From the NCBI RefSeq assembly GCF_046630445.1, contig NC_092333.1:1264001-1328000 (forward strand): a DNA stretch of 64,000 bases, read 5' to 3'. The first letter of the stretch is position 1. Each line of letters begins with the position of its first letter. The position numbers were made by a program, and so were the translations under genes. The notes beneath the pieces are model-generated. The model ran no database searches and was not told where the DNA came from. It saw only the letters and a list, made by a program, of their open reading frames with translations. This DNA comes from Rutidosis leptorrhynchoides. Lineage: Eukaryota; Streptophyta; Magnoliopsida; Asterales; Asteraceae. This document shows positions 13,966-25,441 of this stretch, one piece after another.

Positions 13966-14036
13966 AAAAAAAAATAGATGTCCTCGCCTGGAATCGAACC
14001 CGAGACCTCTCGTATACACGCTAACGCCCTTAACCA
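13966..14036 (-). other. tRNA-like unit with Pol III boxes in the B2 3' LTR
   Basis: On the minus strand, TGGTTAAGGGCG (14036-14025) fits an A box with one mismatch, and GGTTCGATTCC (14000-13990) is a perfect B box. A run of nine T follows (13974-13966). The spacing is tRNA-like. No complete cloverleaf with a CCA-compatible acceptor was found, so this is a tRNA-derived sequence, not a called tRNA gene. The same unit occurs in the 5' LTR (21100-21054) and at homologous places in B1 and B3. Confidence 0.65.
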
Positions 14037-15481
14037 ATCGTCTGTGTTTTGTTTTTCTGATCTAAACTCCTTTTTAATTTTATATAACTCGTATAAAACC
14101 GTTCTCCTTCTTCTTCCTTAACTGTAACTCGTTCGTAACCAGAATCAATCCTAATAACTAAAAAAAAAAATGAATTTGTATTCTTGTTTATGACTTGTAA
14201 CAATTATAAAATAAAAGAATTGTGATCGTGAACTAGAAGAATGAAAAAAAAAATCGAACAGCATCCATCTTACTGTCGCTACAGCTTTTTAAAAAAAAAA
14301 AATTAACTTCGATGTCTAGAACGAATTAGGTAAATCTTATAACATGAAATAGATTCAAAATCCTTCCTAGAAACTTCGTAAATTATCAATTGAACTTAAA
14401 TCCGACCAGAAAACTCAAAGTTGATTTAAGAACAAAGTTTTGACTTTTTAAGTTTGAAAATTGACTCTTCGAATTCGAGCATAATATAACGAATTAAGAC
14501 CTGCGAATTTGAGGATACATTCTCGACATGATTTAGGATACTTCTGCATTTTTAGATTTCTAAAATCGTTACAAAATCGTGATATTGATAAAAATGAAAA
14601 AGAACAGATATACCGACTGTTCTTCGGTATAAATTTAACAAATACAGATAATAATTGTGGTAATTGAATATGATGATGTAAGAACGTTCAGTTTAAATCA
14701 AATAAAAATTTTGTTCAGATGTTTTGAGGGAGAAGGGTGCTCGACAGGATTAGAGTGGGAGAAGAAAAAAAACAAAAAAAAACAAACTAGATAGGGATAT
14801 GAAACAAATAAAGGAACCCTTTAAATCTGCTCGTGACTCCTTAATGGATTATTATATCCCATACGTAAATATGATAATAATAAACAACTGTAAATTTTTA
14901 TTAATTAATAGTAAAAATACAATTAATAATAATAAAAATAATAATATCATTTATCATTTGTTAATAATATCAAAGTAATAAAACGTAATAGAAATCGTAT
15001 TTGATTATAATGGTAACCATACTGATAATAATAATAATTATAGTAATGATATTAGTAAGGATAATACTTATAACAATAACTAAATCGTGAGTTCTCTGCT
15101 AATGGTAATCTTAATAATAATACCTTGGTTAATATTAATAATAATAATATGTCTACAATGATACTAATACTAATATTAATCATAGTAATAGTAGTTTGTA
15201 TTATTTTCGTAATAATAATAATAATAATCTTAATCATAATAATTCTAATAATAACATAATAAATTACATGTAACAAGCTTTATGTTTATAATTTTAATGA
15301 TGCTAATAATAATTATAATAACAATTAATGTATTAACTATATTTTAACTTATAATTTAATATTTTACACTTTTTAATTATATCTTTTTATAGTATATATT
15401 ATATAGTAATATATATATGTTAAATATTACAAAATGTTAATAACTATAAATAGAGATTATATATAGATTCATAATAATATG

Positions 15482-15526
<45 letters not shown>

Positions 15527-15674
15527 TAAATGATTTATAGTTATACATTTTATATATATTATAATTTACATACAATATTAGTTATGTATAGAATTTATAT
15601 TTATATATATAAATAGTAACTTAGTTATTATTTTACATTTTAAATTTCAAAGAATACATTTTATTAATTCCAAT

Positions 15675-15735
<61 letters not shown>

Positions 15736-15915
15736 AACATTTATATACATATATGTATTTATTTATAAATAATGGTTCGTGAATCGTCAGAAATAATCAA
15801 AGGGTAAAATCATTTCAAAATATTTGAGATTCAACATTACAGACTTTTGCTTATCGTGTCGGAAACATATAAAGATTAAAGTTTAAATTTAGTCGGAAAT
15901 TTCCGGGTCGTCACA

Positions 15916-15952
15916 GTACCTACCCGTTAAAGAAATTTCGTCCCGAAATTTG
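15916..15952 (-). promoter_or_regulatory. Hairpin plus PPT-like tract before the B2 3' LTR
   Basis: Read on the minus strand, AAATTTCG-GGA-CGAAATTT is followed by TCTTTAACGGGTAGGTAC, which abuts the LTR end at 15915. The block is nearly identical to that of family A, although the internal regions of the two families are unrelated here. Confidence 0.75.
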
Positions 15953-16401
15953 AGTGAGGTCGTCATGGCTAACAATAAATATGTTTTCCTGACGAATATG
16001 AGCTGATAAATAGAGTTTTATCATTATTGAATAATACAGATAAAATAATTCGATTATTCGAAGAGCAGGAATGAAGCTATCACAAAAGATTGTAATGAGG
16101 AAAATAAGATTCGCCTTAGTTTTTGATGTAGTCAGAGTTGAATTTAGAAAGTAAGGTGCGTCTTAACTTTCGGCGTAGGGGGTTGAATTCCAGAATTCAA
16201 AAGATTTAAAAAAAATCTTCGAAATCTTAAAGATTTGATTTTTCGGTGAATAAGGAAATTAAGATCTTTATAATTAAATACGGTGATCCGCCTCGATTTA
16301 TCCGTCTGATATTTCCATTATAAATTAAACTCTTCCCGTTCCATAATTTTCACCATTTCTATACTTTCTTCCTCTATTCCTACTTCTAAAATATTATGGA
16401 A

Positions 16402-16573
16402 ATGCTCCATCCAGTTCTGATTCTTGATATTTTCCTATCTATGTATCTGTCATCCTTCCTTTCAATTTTCCACCAGAAAATCTGTTTACTTCTACTATTG
16501 CCTTGGGGAAATACTATTCTTAATTATACCGTGTCTTTATATTGCTATTCGTATTAATATCCACGGTTTGTAA
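16402..16573 (+). pseudogene. Frameshifted copy of the antisense membrane ORF
   Basis: This is antisense to B2 and close to its 3' LTR. The 172 bases align from ATG to TAA with the intact 57-codon ORF of element C (55456-55629, 174 bases). The net loss of two bases destroys the frame, although the start (MLHPVLILDI) and the nucleotides near the stop (CACGGTTTGTAA) are conserved. See the intact copy for a description. Confidence 0.55.
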
Positions 16574-17233
16574 CTTCTGTGTTGTTATTTGGTTTTTATA
16601 TCTTCCCTTATGTTTCAATGTTACTGCTTCTGTCTCCTATAAGTATTGTCATCCACAGTTAATGCGCTCTCTTATTTACTGCGATTTATACCCCCTTTCT
16701 ATTTCAGAGCTTCATGCTTTTGTTTACTTTTCGCAAGTAACGGTCCAAAATTCATAGGTATGGAGTTTCGAATGATTATAATGTTCTAAGCAGGAAGGAA
16801 CGTGATAGCACAATTTGATTTTCAAATTCGTCATAATCCCAGAGAATAGAACTATCAAGAATATGTTTTCTTGATTTGTTCAGAAGTTAAGCAGAATGAC
16901 AGAGTTATGTAACATGGCACATGATGACGTTATAATCTGTGAACCATCATGTCCCATTTAGAAACTCAGCATGACTTACTGTAATATAATCACGTTGATC
17001 AAGTGTCATTATATTATACTAACTCATGCATCAGTTCCCAACATTACTTCAATAACATTCATATTTTAAGCTCGAAAGTTTACAGAATATAGAAACTAAC
17101 AGTTTCTATATGATGTAATATTGATAGCACGAAGAGATTAATGATTTCAGATAAGAATAATTATAAAAATATCTTCAGAAATATGGAGGATATTTATAAT
17201 GAAAGATACGATAATATCTTTGAATATCTAAGA

Positions 17234-17449
17234 TCAGAGAATGCTGGAGACTATTGTTTGCAAGGGTTTAGAGTAACGAGCAAGATATTCGCTAAAGACT
17301 TCAGCAGACATTGAATCATTTAGATTCTTTGAAGTCAAACTTATTCTTTGTGATTTTTCCATGGCTTTCTTCATAGTTTCGCATAATCTGCTTTTCGGTA
17401 CTAAATTTTTCTCTTGAATATTTCCAATATAATGATACACAGGGAGCAC
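17234..17449 (-). pseudogene. B2 ORF2 remnant, module 2
   Basis: This minus-strand open stretch contains NLVPKSRLCETMKKAMEKSQ and NLNDSMSAEVFSEYLARYSK. The same peptide is encoded in B3 near 63771-63910 in the same order relative to module 1, so it appears to be a real decayed coding region. The ending NLND-S-SAEVFSEYLA resembles the module 1 ending NPGNSGSDEIFREYLA, which suggests an internal duplication. I do not recognise the family. Confidence 0.45.
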
Positions 17450-17576
17450 GAAGAGGTATATAATTTCGGACTAGAATATTTTTGGAAAATATCCTCAGAA
17501 ATATCGAAGATATTGATGATGATATTTTGGAATTTCTAAGTTCGATGATTGATAGAGAAAGATTTTCCGCAAGATT

Positions 17577-17777
17577 TTAACATGACTTCGGAGCAAAATA
17601 ATCTCTAAAGATTTCATTGGATTTAGAATTACCCGGATTCTTTGAATATAGGGTTTTGTCCTTGTATTTGTCCTTGGTCCCCTTCGTGGTTAGCTCAATC
17701 CGTTTTCCAGTTCCAACTTTTCTGAGCTTTTCCAACATACTATTCTTTATCATCAAACTTCCGATGATTAAGGTCAT
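17577..17777 (-). pseudogene. B2 ORF2 remnant, module 1
   Basis: This minus-strand open stretch contains GTGKRIELTTKGTKDKYKDK and ends NPGNSKSNEIFRDYFAPKSC before a stop. B1 (44091-44335) and B3 (up to 63594) carry the same peptide with the stop at the same place. Conservation of frame and stop across three copies supports an ancestral coding role. The protein is basic and soluble-looking, with no motif I can name. Confidence 0.5.
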
Positions 17778-19194
17778 TTACGGTTGTCTATGATTTCTGC
17801 TGCTTCATTCAACTTTTTCAACATTCATAATATTGATTTGTGACTGAGTGCTTTTCAGAATTTCAGAATGAGAGATCATAATTCTAAGAGATAAATGTCA
17901 TACATATAAATGTTGATGTAGATATGATGTGAGTTTTTAAAATACTGATTGCCGATTCCTCTACATTTACTGCTACCATATCTGAATCATTGGTTATTGT
18001 TCTGAGATGATTTCAAGAGAATTGTGTTTTTAGATGATTAAACGTCGATGGTAATATGGTGAAATATAAAAGGTTCCCCGGTAACAATAAAAGAACATAC
18101 ATATAAGTCAAGGTGATAATAAGGTTGTTTCGAACGAAAAGTTGAAGTTGATTTGTTGAAGCTGTGACAAAATTTGCTACCTTGAAAAGGGATCGCAAAG
18201 TTATTTTTTGCTAATAAATGCCAAAGGATCTGATGCGGCTACGTGTTAAACTTTTACTCAGTTGCCGAGAGTTTCTCAGGTGCATAACTATATGCACAAA
18301 TCTTTCCTTCCGTAGATGAAGTGCGGTTGATTCATCCTATCGATTGAGGTGTTTTCAAGAATTATGAAAGTTTGAATGCAGATTGGAATCGTCAAGGTAC
18401 AATTAAGGTTTAAGATGAAATCAAGTGGCAAACTTGAAGAATTGTTTAGTTTCATATGTTATAGTCAATATTTTAGTTCATTTTAATTGTCCAATGTTGG
18501 TAGTCCACAGTTGATAGTCCACAGTTAGCAATTCAATAATTCATATATAGTTTAATATATAATATTCGAATTAATTAATACATATCGTGACCCGTATTCG
18601 TCTCAGACTCGATCACAACTCAAATTATATATATTATTTGAGAATCAACCTCAACCCTGTATAGAGAACTCGATCATTACTGCATATAGAGTGTCTATGG
18701 TTATTCCAAATAATATATATAAATGCGTCGATATGATATGTCAAAACCTTGTATACTTGTCCTGATATTTAAAGTGCGAAAAATAAATACAGAAATTAAA
18801 TGACGATAAATAAAATGCGTAAAGTAATTAACAGAAATTAAATGACGGTAAATAAAATTGCGAGAATGTAAATTGCGATAATTAAATTGCGATAAATAAA
18901 ATGTAATCAGTTAGCTGGGAACAATTAGCTAGGAACAGTTAGCGTGGATTCTTAACAAAATTTCTCATAGTTAATTTGTTTGTTTCTAACAAATTTTATT
19001 TTGTCTAATATTTTCTTCATTATGCCACTTGTTGGATTCTGATAAATCAAAATCCAAATATGAAATTGGATGGATATGGTTACTCTGTGGTGAACAGATT
19101 TGTATATCGGTGAATGTAAATAGGATATTAAATGACCATTGAATCAGATTCGAAGAGTGTACATTGTAACTTATTAATGTGGAATCTAAATATT

Positions 19195-19218
19195 CCTCGG
19201 GTATTACCTACCCATTAA
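19195..19218 (-). promoter_or_regulatory. Internal PPT-like hairpin of B2
   Basis: On the minus strand this reads TTAATGGGTAGGTAATACCC followed by GAGG. It lies just after ORF1. In B1 the matching site has a perfect 6-bp stem (CGGGTA ... TACCCG); here one base of the left arm has changed. The motif repeats the GGGTAGGTA core found next to the 3' LTR. Confidence 0.55.
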
Positions 19219-19449
19219 AATATTTTCACCATTGACAGTTTGTACAAAAGAATTTTTAATTACAATCTTTATGAAAACATATATACATATATATTTTCTT
19301 CAGATGTATTCATGGATTTAATGAGTTAATAAGATATTAAACTCATTTGCTTTTCGGTTGGAACTAGAATAAATAATCTCTAAAACTTTAGAGATTACAT
19401 ATTCGCCATGTCGAACGAAGATAAATGAGGTAGAACGATACGTAGAACG

Positions 19450-19982
19450 AAGATCATACTCAAAGTACAGATGATGATATTGAAGCATGGATTGTTGATG
19501 GTACTGGTGCTGTTATTGATGGTACTGTTGGTGCCGGTGATGTCGCTGAAACTGGTACATTTTGCACCATATTCTCCGAATTGATTATTCGAGCGCGAAG
19601 TTCGTTGACTTATTACTTCAGGATGATTGTCGGTCGGAACGAGCGGATGAATAAGGTTCAGAATTGTGGATAGAATATAATCTTGTCGAGTTACCCTGAA
19701 AATGAGATTGAAAATGGTGTTTCGAACAGGTTCGCCGGTAAACGCTTCAGGTTCATTGTTAAGAGGTGAATTCGGTTGGTGGAAGGGATTACCTTTTGCA
19801 CGTTTCCATTAATTAAGTTGACTACGAACCCATCAGATGAATTGATAATGGCTGATTGGTTGATTCATGCCGATGACGCTGTTTTCGGAGCTTAGGTGAA
19901 CATCTATGTCGGAATAGCTGTCGGAATAACTATCGGAATAGCTATTGGAATCTGAGGGACTCGAACTGGTTGCAGTATTCAT
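19450..19982 (-). pseudogene. B2 ORF1, broken copy
   Basis: It starts with ATG at 19982 (MNTATSSSPSDSNSYSDS...) about 475 bases after the 5' LTR. It is recognisable as the counterpart of the intact 168-residue ORF1 of B3: a serine-rich start, then a TGEPVRNT stretch, and a tail rich in Thr, Ser and Pro codons. Stops and frameshifts interrupt it. A tandem expansion of a Ser-Asp-Tyr-Ser unit is visible near the start. Confidence 0.6.
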
Positions 19983-20442
19983 CTCGTACGATCAGATGAA
20001 GGATTTTCGATAAGAAATAGATTATAGGATGTAGATTAGTACCCTGCAATACATAATTTACATATGCATATATAATACTAAAATCCCATAAGTTACGGAG
20101 GAATCTACGGAATATGTCAGACAAAGTTACAGTAACAGATACGCTAAGATATGAAGTAGCAGATACGCTAAGATATGAATTTTTGTCTATACACTATTCA
20201 TGCAGTCAATGCAGTAAAACGTGTCTAGACTAAGAATGATAAACAAGTGATTCTCTAAGAATGATAAACAGGTAATTTTCGACACGAAATGATAAGCAAA
20301 ACTTTTGACATGCAGACCAGGTTCAAGTCCAGACTCCTTAAAGTAACCTAACAACTATTAAGTCGAAGTCCAGACTCACTAATGCATCCTAACAACTCCT
20401 AGTTAGACACACTAATGCAAGACCTGGTTCGCTACGACCACC

Positions 20443-20454
20443 GCTCTGATACCA
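20443..20454 (-). other. Primer-binding site of B2
   Basis: GCTCTGATACCA is the reverse complement of TGGTATCAGAGC, the classic primer site for initiator methionine tRNA. It lies two bases from the 5' LTR (20457). Confidence 0.85.
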
Positions 20455-20916
20455 ACTGAAAGGACCCGTCCTAATCTATCCGGACGAAGTCCATATCGAT
20501 TATAAACGATTCACAACAGTTGATTACATCGCGAGGTACTTAACCTCTATATGATACATTTTACAAACATTACATTCATTTTTGAAAAGACAATCTTTCA
20601 TTACATTGAAAGTTGACGGCATGCATACCATTTCATAATATATCTAACTATAGTTGACTTAATAATAATCTTGATGAACTCAATGACTCGAATGCAACGT
20701 CTTTTGAAATATGTTATGAATGACTCCAAGTAATATCTCTAAGATGAACAAATGCACAGCGGAAGATTTCTTTCGTACCTGAGAATAAACATGCTTTAAA
20801 GTGCAGGTTTTTTTTACTGTTAACGATAATTATAATAAAGATTTTTTTTTAATTTATATAATAACACTTATGATAATGTTAATAACAATAATAATTATAA
20901 TGATTCGGTCATAATG

Positions 20917-20994
<78 letters not shown>

Positions 20995-21053
20995 TTTTAA
21001 TAAGAACTACCTCACAAGGGAAAGAGTCCCAAAAAAAATAGATGTCCTCGCCT

Positions 21054-21100
21054 GGAATCGAACCCGAGACCTCTCGTATACACGCTAACGCCCTTAACCA
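21054..21100 (-). other. tRNA-like unit in the B2 5' LTR
   Basis: The A box (21100-21089) and the perfect B box GGTTCGATTCC (21064-21054) are identical to those of the 3' LTR copy. They are followed on the minus strand by a run of eight T. Confidence 0.65.
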
Positions 21101-22557
21101 ATCGTCTGTGTTTTGTTTTTCTGATCTAAACTCCTTTTTAATTTTATATAACTCGTATAAAACCGTTATCCTTCTTCTTCCTTAACTGTAACTCGTTCGT
21201 AACCAGAATAAATCCTAATAACTAAAAAAAAAAACGAATTTGTATTCTTGTTTATGACTTGTAACAATTATAAAATAAAAGAATTGTGATCGTGAACTAG
21301 AAGAATGAAAAAAAATCGAACAGCATCCATCTTACTGTCGCTACAGCTTTTTTAAAAAAAAAATTAACTTCGATGTCTAGAATGAATTAGGTAAATCTTA
21401 TAACATGAAATAGGTTCAAAATCCTTCCTAGAAACTTCGTAAATTATCAATTGAACTTAAATCCGACCAGAAAACTCAAATTTGATTTAAGAACAAAGTT
21501 TTGACTTTTTAAGTTTGAAAATTGACTCTTCGAATTCGAGCATAATATTACGAATTAAGACCTGCGAATTTGAGGATACATTCTAGACATGATTTAGGAT
21601 ACTTCTGCATTTTTAGATTTCTAAAATCGTTACAAAATCGTGATATTGATAAAAATGAAAAAGAACAGATATACCGAATGTTCTTCGGTATAAATTTAAC
21701 AAATACAGATAATAATTGTGGTAATTGAATATGATGATGTAAGAACGTTCAGTTTAAATCAAATAAAAATTTTGTTCAGATGTTTTGAGGGAGAAGGGTG
21801 CTCGACAGGATTAGAGTGGGAGAAGAAAAAAAACAAAAACAAAAAAACAAACTAGATAGGGATATGAAACAAATAAAGGAACCCTTTAAATCTTCTCGTG
21901 ACTCCTTAATGGATTATTATATCCCATACGTAAATATGATAATAATAAACAACTATAAATTTTTATTAATTAATAGTAAGAATACAATTAATAATAATAA
22001 AAATAATAATATCATTTATCATTTATTAATAATATCAAAGTAATAAAACGTAATAGAAATCGTATTTGATTATAATGGTAACCATACTGATAATAATAAT
22101 AATTATAGTAATGATATTAGTAAGGATAATACTTATAACAATAACTAAATCGTAAGTTCTCTGCTAATGGTAATCTTAATAATAATACCTTGGTTAATAT
22201 TAATAATAATAATATGTCTACAATGATACTAATACTAATATTAATCATAGTAATAGTAGTTTGTATTATTTTCGTAATAATAATAATAATAATCTTAATC
22301 ATAATAATTCTAATAATAACATAATAAATTACATGTAACAAGCTTTATGTTTATAATTTTAATGATGCTAATAATAATTATAATAACAATTAATGTATTA
22401 ACTATATTTTAACTTATAATTTAATATTTTACACTTTTTAATTATATCTTTTTATAATATATATTATATTGTAATATATATATGTTAAATATTACAAAAT
22501 GTTAATAACTATAAATAGAGATTATATATAGATTCATAATAATATGTATATGTATAT

Positions 22558-22558
22558 G

Positions 22559-22623
<65 letters not shown>

Positions 22624-22777
22624 TAAATGATTTATAGTTATACATTTTATATATATTATAATTTACATACAATATTAGTTATGTATAGAATTTATATTTA
22701 TATATATAAATAGTAACTTAGTTATTATTTTACATTTTAAATTTCAAAGAATACATTTTATTAATTCCAATTATTAT

Positions 22778-22851
<74 letters not shown>
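22558..22851. repeat. Two (TA)n arrays in the B2 5' LTR
   Basis: TA arrays at about 22561-22621 and 22781-22851 flank a conserved 160-base spacer. The 3' LTR has the same pair (about 15489-15525 and 15680-15733), but shorter. Confidence 0.93.
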
Positions 22852-22853
<2 letters not shown>

Positions 22854-23032
22854 ACATTTATATACATATATGTATTTATTTATAAATAATGGTTCGTGAA
22901 TCGTCGGAAACAATCAAAGGGTAAAATCATTTCAAAATATTTGAGATTCAACATTACAGACTTTTGCTTATCGTGTCGGAAACATATAAAGATTAAAGTT
23001 TAAATTTAGTCGGAAATTTCCGGGTCGTCACA

Positions 23033-23652
23033 TTCACGTCTTCTTGAATCCTTTCTGGTAACCCTTTTACAAATGCGTCGATTTTCTCTTCTTCATCTTC
23101 GAACGCTCCCGGACACAATAGGCACAACTCTGTGAATCTTCGTTCGTACGTGTTAATATCAAATCCTTGTGTTTGTAACCCTCTAAGCTCTACCTTGAGC
23201 TTATTGACCTCGTTTCTGGGACGATACTGCTCATTCATCAAGTGCTTGAATGCTGACCACGGTAGTGTGTAAGCAGCATCTTGTCCCACCTGCTCGAGGT
23301 AGGTGTTCCACCATGTTAATGCAGTACCCGTGAAGGTATGCGTAGCGTACTTTACTTTGTCTTCTTCAGTACATTTACTTATGGCAAACACCGATTCAAC
23401 CTTCTCGGTCCACCGTTTCAATCCAATTGGTCCTTCGGTTCCATCAAATTCCAAAGGTTTACAGGCAGTGAATTCTTTATAGGAGCATCCTACACGATTT
23501 CTTGTGGAATTAGTTCCACTGCTAGATCCGAAGTTATTGTTGTTATTTTGCATCGCGGCCTGCACTACGGCTATGTTCGCAGCAAGAAAGGTACGGAATT
23601 CTTCTTCGCTCATATTCATGGTGTGTTGAGTAGTTGGTACCATTTCCTTCAA
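23033..23652 (-). pseudogene. A2 gag, N-terminal half (split by B2)
   Basis: It starts at ATG 23652 and reads MSEEEFRTFLAANIAVVQAA early on, then an asparagine run, the FDGTEGPIGLKRWTEKVESV segment and the retrotransposon Gag core (ATHTFTGTALTWWNTYLEQV, LCPGAFEDEEEKIDAFVKGL). The host frame is cut at 23033, so the residues read beyond it into B2 are artefacts. The capsid part looks intact. Joined to 11901 it gives a normal chromovirus Gag with a zinc knuckle. Confidence 0.9.
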
Positions 23653-23776
23653 AAATAGCCAAAAGAATTAAGTTAATCATATAGAATATTAAGAGTAGTT
23701 AATAGTATTTCGTAGCAAAATATGAACTTATTTATAAAAGCTTTTTCTTCATATTAGTGTTTTATAAGTTTTAATT

Positions 23777-23798
23777 CGGGTACTACCTACCCGTTAAG
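23777..23798 (-). promoter_or_regulatory. Internal PPT-like hairpin of A2
   Basis: On the minus strand this reads CTTAACGGGTAGGTAGTACC then CG. CGGGTA and TACCCG form a perfect 6-bp stem with a 5-base loop (GGTAG). It lies between the F-box ORF (ending 23981) and the gag start (23652). B1, B2 and B3 have a matching motif after ORF1. It repeats the PPT core that abuts the 3' LTRs. Confidence 0.6.
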
Positions 23799-23980
23799 TT
23801 CATACTTAGTAGCTAATATACCATTCAACTACTACAATTCTATATGAAAAACTGATCATAATATTTCGCGTTCAAACTTTTATACAATTTTTACAAACTT
23901 ACAATACCGCTATTATACATATAGTATGAAATATAGTACACAATAACTTTGATACAAGGTAGTTGTGAAGACAGTTCTAG

Positions 23981-24673
23981 TTAATACGCAAGTCGTTCAG
24001 CAAAGACAATAAAGACACGTAATTCATAAGTCCAGAAACAAGTCATGCATTCGGGTTTTATTATTATTATTTTCCATCCTTGGTCTTGTGGAAAATAACC
24101 GTTGTGACCATTGGCTAGGCAGCATGTTGTAACGTCGTCAAAAGTACGGGGGTTATGTAATGCCCAACAGCCCCTTAACAATCTAAAAACCTTGTTTCTC
24201 ACCCCAACTACCGAATCCATCACTTGTGGGAATGTTTTATTTAGTAGTTGCAATCCTATGTTCTTTTTCTCAATTTGGTGAGAGGCGAACATTACTAACC
24301 CGTAGACATAACATGCTTCTTTATGTTGCATGTTTGAAGCTCTTTCTAAAGAACGAAGTCCTATATTGGGATAGGTAGAGTCAAAATAGGCTCTCAACCC
24401 GTAGCGTAAAATTGCATCTGGGTTCCCCGCATTCAATGCTTTAAAGAAAACATGGCGTAACTCATGGTCTCCCCAATGTGATATACCCCATCTATCAAAG
24501 GAAAGCCTTTTATTAACTAAGGCATTCCTGGAACGTCTTTTAAATGTTCGGCAAACTAATTTCGCCGTAAATAATTGTGCCGATGAATTCTGACTGACTC
24601 TAGACAAGATTTCATCAATCATATCCCCTGATAGGTCTTCTAAAATTTTTGGTTGTCTATCCTTAACGTCCAT
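23981..24673 (-). CDS. F-box protein carried inside retrotransposon A2
   Basis: From ATG at 24673 this intact frame encodes 230 residues. The frame is open to an earlier ATG at 24799, but that extension is hydrophobic and low-complexity, and the F-box lies right after MDVKDRQPK, so the later start is preferred. Residues about 9-45 form an F-box (ILEDLSGDMIDEILSRVSQN ... AKLVCRTF). A Sel1-like stretch follows (GNPDAILRYGLRAYF; MQHKEACYVYGLVMF) and then a Cys-containing tail. This layout matches the plant family of At1g67623/At2g35280-like F-box proteins, which by family would link a target to an SCF ubiquitin ligase through SKP1. It lies between the A2 5' LTR and gag on the same strand, so it would be on the genomic RNA. 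Function and target are unknown; capture from the host is inferred. Confidence 0.8.
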   Translation of the reverse strand: MDVKDRQPKILEDLSGDMIDEILSRVSQNSSAQLFTAKLVCRTFKRRSRNALVNKRLSFDRWGISHWGDHELRHVFFKALNAGNPDAILRYGLRAYFDSTYPNIGLRSLERASNMQHKEACYVYGLVMFASHQIEKKNIGLQLLNKTFPQVMDSVVGVRNKVFRLLRGCWALHNPRTFDDVTTCCLANGHNGYFPQDQGWKIIIIKPECMTCFWTYELRVFIVFAERLAY

Positions 24674-24811
24674 TGTGTGTTTTATACTGTAAAATAGACA
24701 AGGATTAGATTTGTAAAAGATAATTAACAAACAATTCAAGCAATTTTTACATATAACATAAAAATACAAGCACGCTACAATACATATATTACACAACATG
24801 ATTACAACTCT

Positions 24812-25441
24812 TTATTCCGACTCACTCATTTCTTCCTCCTCGGACTTGGTTCGTTTTGCTAACTTCCTAGGGATATATGGTGCTCCTCTAATGCGAGCCG
24901 TCATTTTCACAAATGGTTTAGAAAAACCTGGTGGCTTAGATGTTCCCGGGTTATAGTGAAAGTTTAAGAAATACGGGTGTTTACGGTACACCCCATCAGG
25001 GTATTTCATGTTAACATAGAGTTCATCGGGGTTGGAATTAGGTTTCTCTATTTTGATGCCTTTTCCCTTATTATTTTCTTTTGCTTTTTCAATTTGGGTC
25101 GAGGTAATTTCTATAACATCATCGGAATCCTCATCGGGATCCGATTCATCAGAAAATTGGTAATTTTCCCAATATTTTGCTTTCTCGGCGGAAATACCAT
25201 TGACCATTTTTAACTTTGGTCCATTGGTTGAGGATTTTCTTTTATTTAACCGTTTTTCTGTAGTTATTAATATTTCTTCCTCCGGAACCTCTTCTTCTTC
25301 CGGTTCCTCTTCTTCCTGTTCCTCCTCTTCCGGTTCCTCCTCTTCCGGTTCTTCCTCGGGAATTTGTGAATCTTCCCAAAATATATTCGACTCTTCATTA
25401 TTATTAGATGAGTCGATGGGATTTGTACTAGAGGTAGACAT
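24812..25441 (-). CDS. Acidic 209-residue protein upstream of the F-box ORF in A2
   Basis: An intact frame from ATG 25441, 211 bases inside the 5' LTR. I do not recognise the family. Residues 1-20 are Ser/Asn-rich. Residues about 28-55 are almost all Glu and Pro in repeats of EEEPEEEE type. A basic patch (KRLNKRKSS) follows and could be a nuclear signal. The middle is acidic (DESDPDEDSDDVIEI). Residues 135-175 look globular (KYPDGVYRKHPYFLNFHYNP). The tail is basic then acidic (IPRKLAKRTKSEEEEMSESE). It ends 138 bases before the F-box start, same strand. It may be part of the captured host sequence or an element-specific accessory protein. No membrane segment or signal peptide is seen. Confidence 0.65.
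   Translation of the reverse strand: MSTSSTNPIDSSNNNEESNIFWEDSQIPEEEPEEEEPEEEEQEEEEPEEEEVPEEEILITTEKRLNKRKSSTNGPKLKMVNGISAEKAKYWENYQFSDESDPDEDSDDVIEITSTQIEKAKENNKGKGIKIEKPNSNPDELYVNMKYPDGVYRKHPYFLNFHYNPGTSKPPGFSKPFVKMTARIRGAPYIPRKLAKRTKSEEEEMSESE

Larger units (their letters stand above)
20457..23032 (-). repeat. 5' LTR of B2, internally deleted
   Basis: This 2576-bp LTR is collinear with 11902-15915 but lacks the segment matching 12249-13304, with a few filler bases at the join (near 20807), and most of the ATA arrays. Otherwise the two LTRs differ by scattered substitutions, mostly transitions. It retains the tRNA-like unit (21054-21100). Confidence 0.85.

Noticed and set aside
18013..18198. 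61-codon frames at 18013-18198 (-) and 63134-63319 (+) with similar protein sequence
   Set aside because: They are homologous positions of B2 and B3. An overlapping frame is also open in B3 (63109-63294), and B1 breaks the frame. Not enough to call a gene, although the region is conserved.
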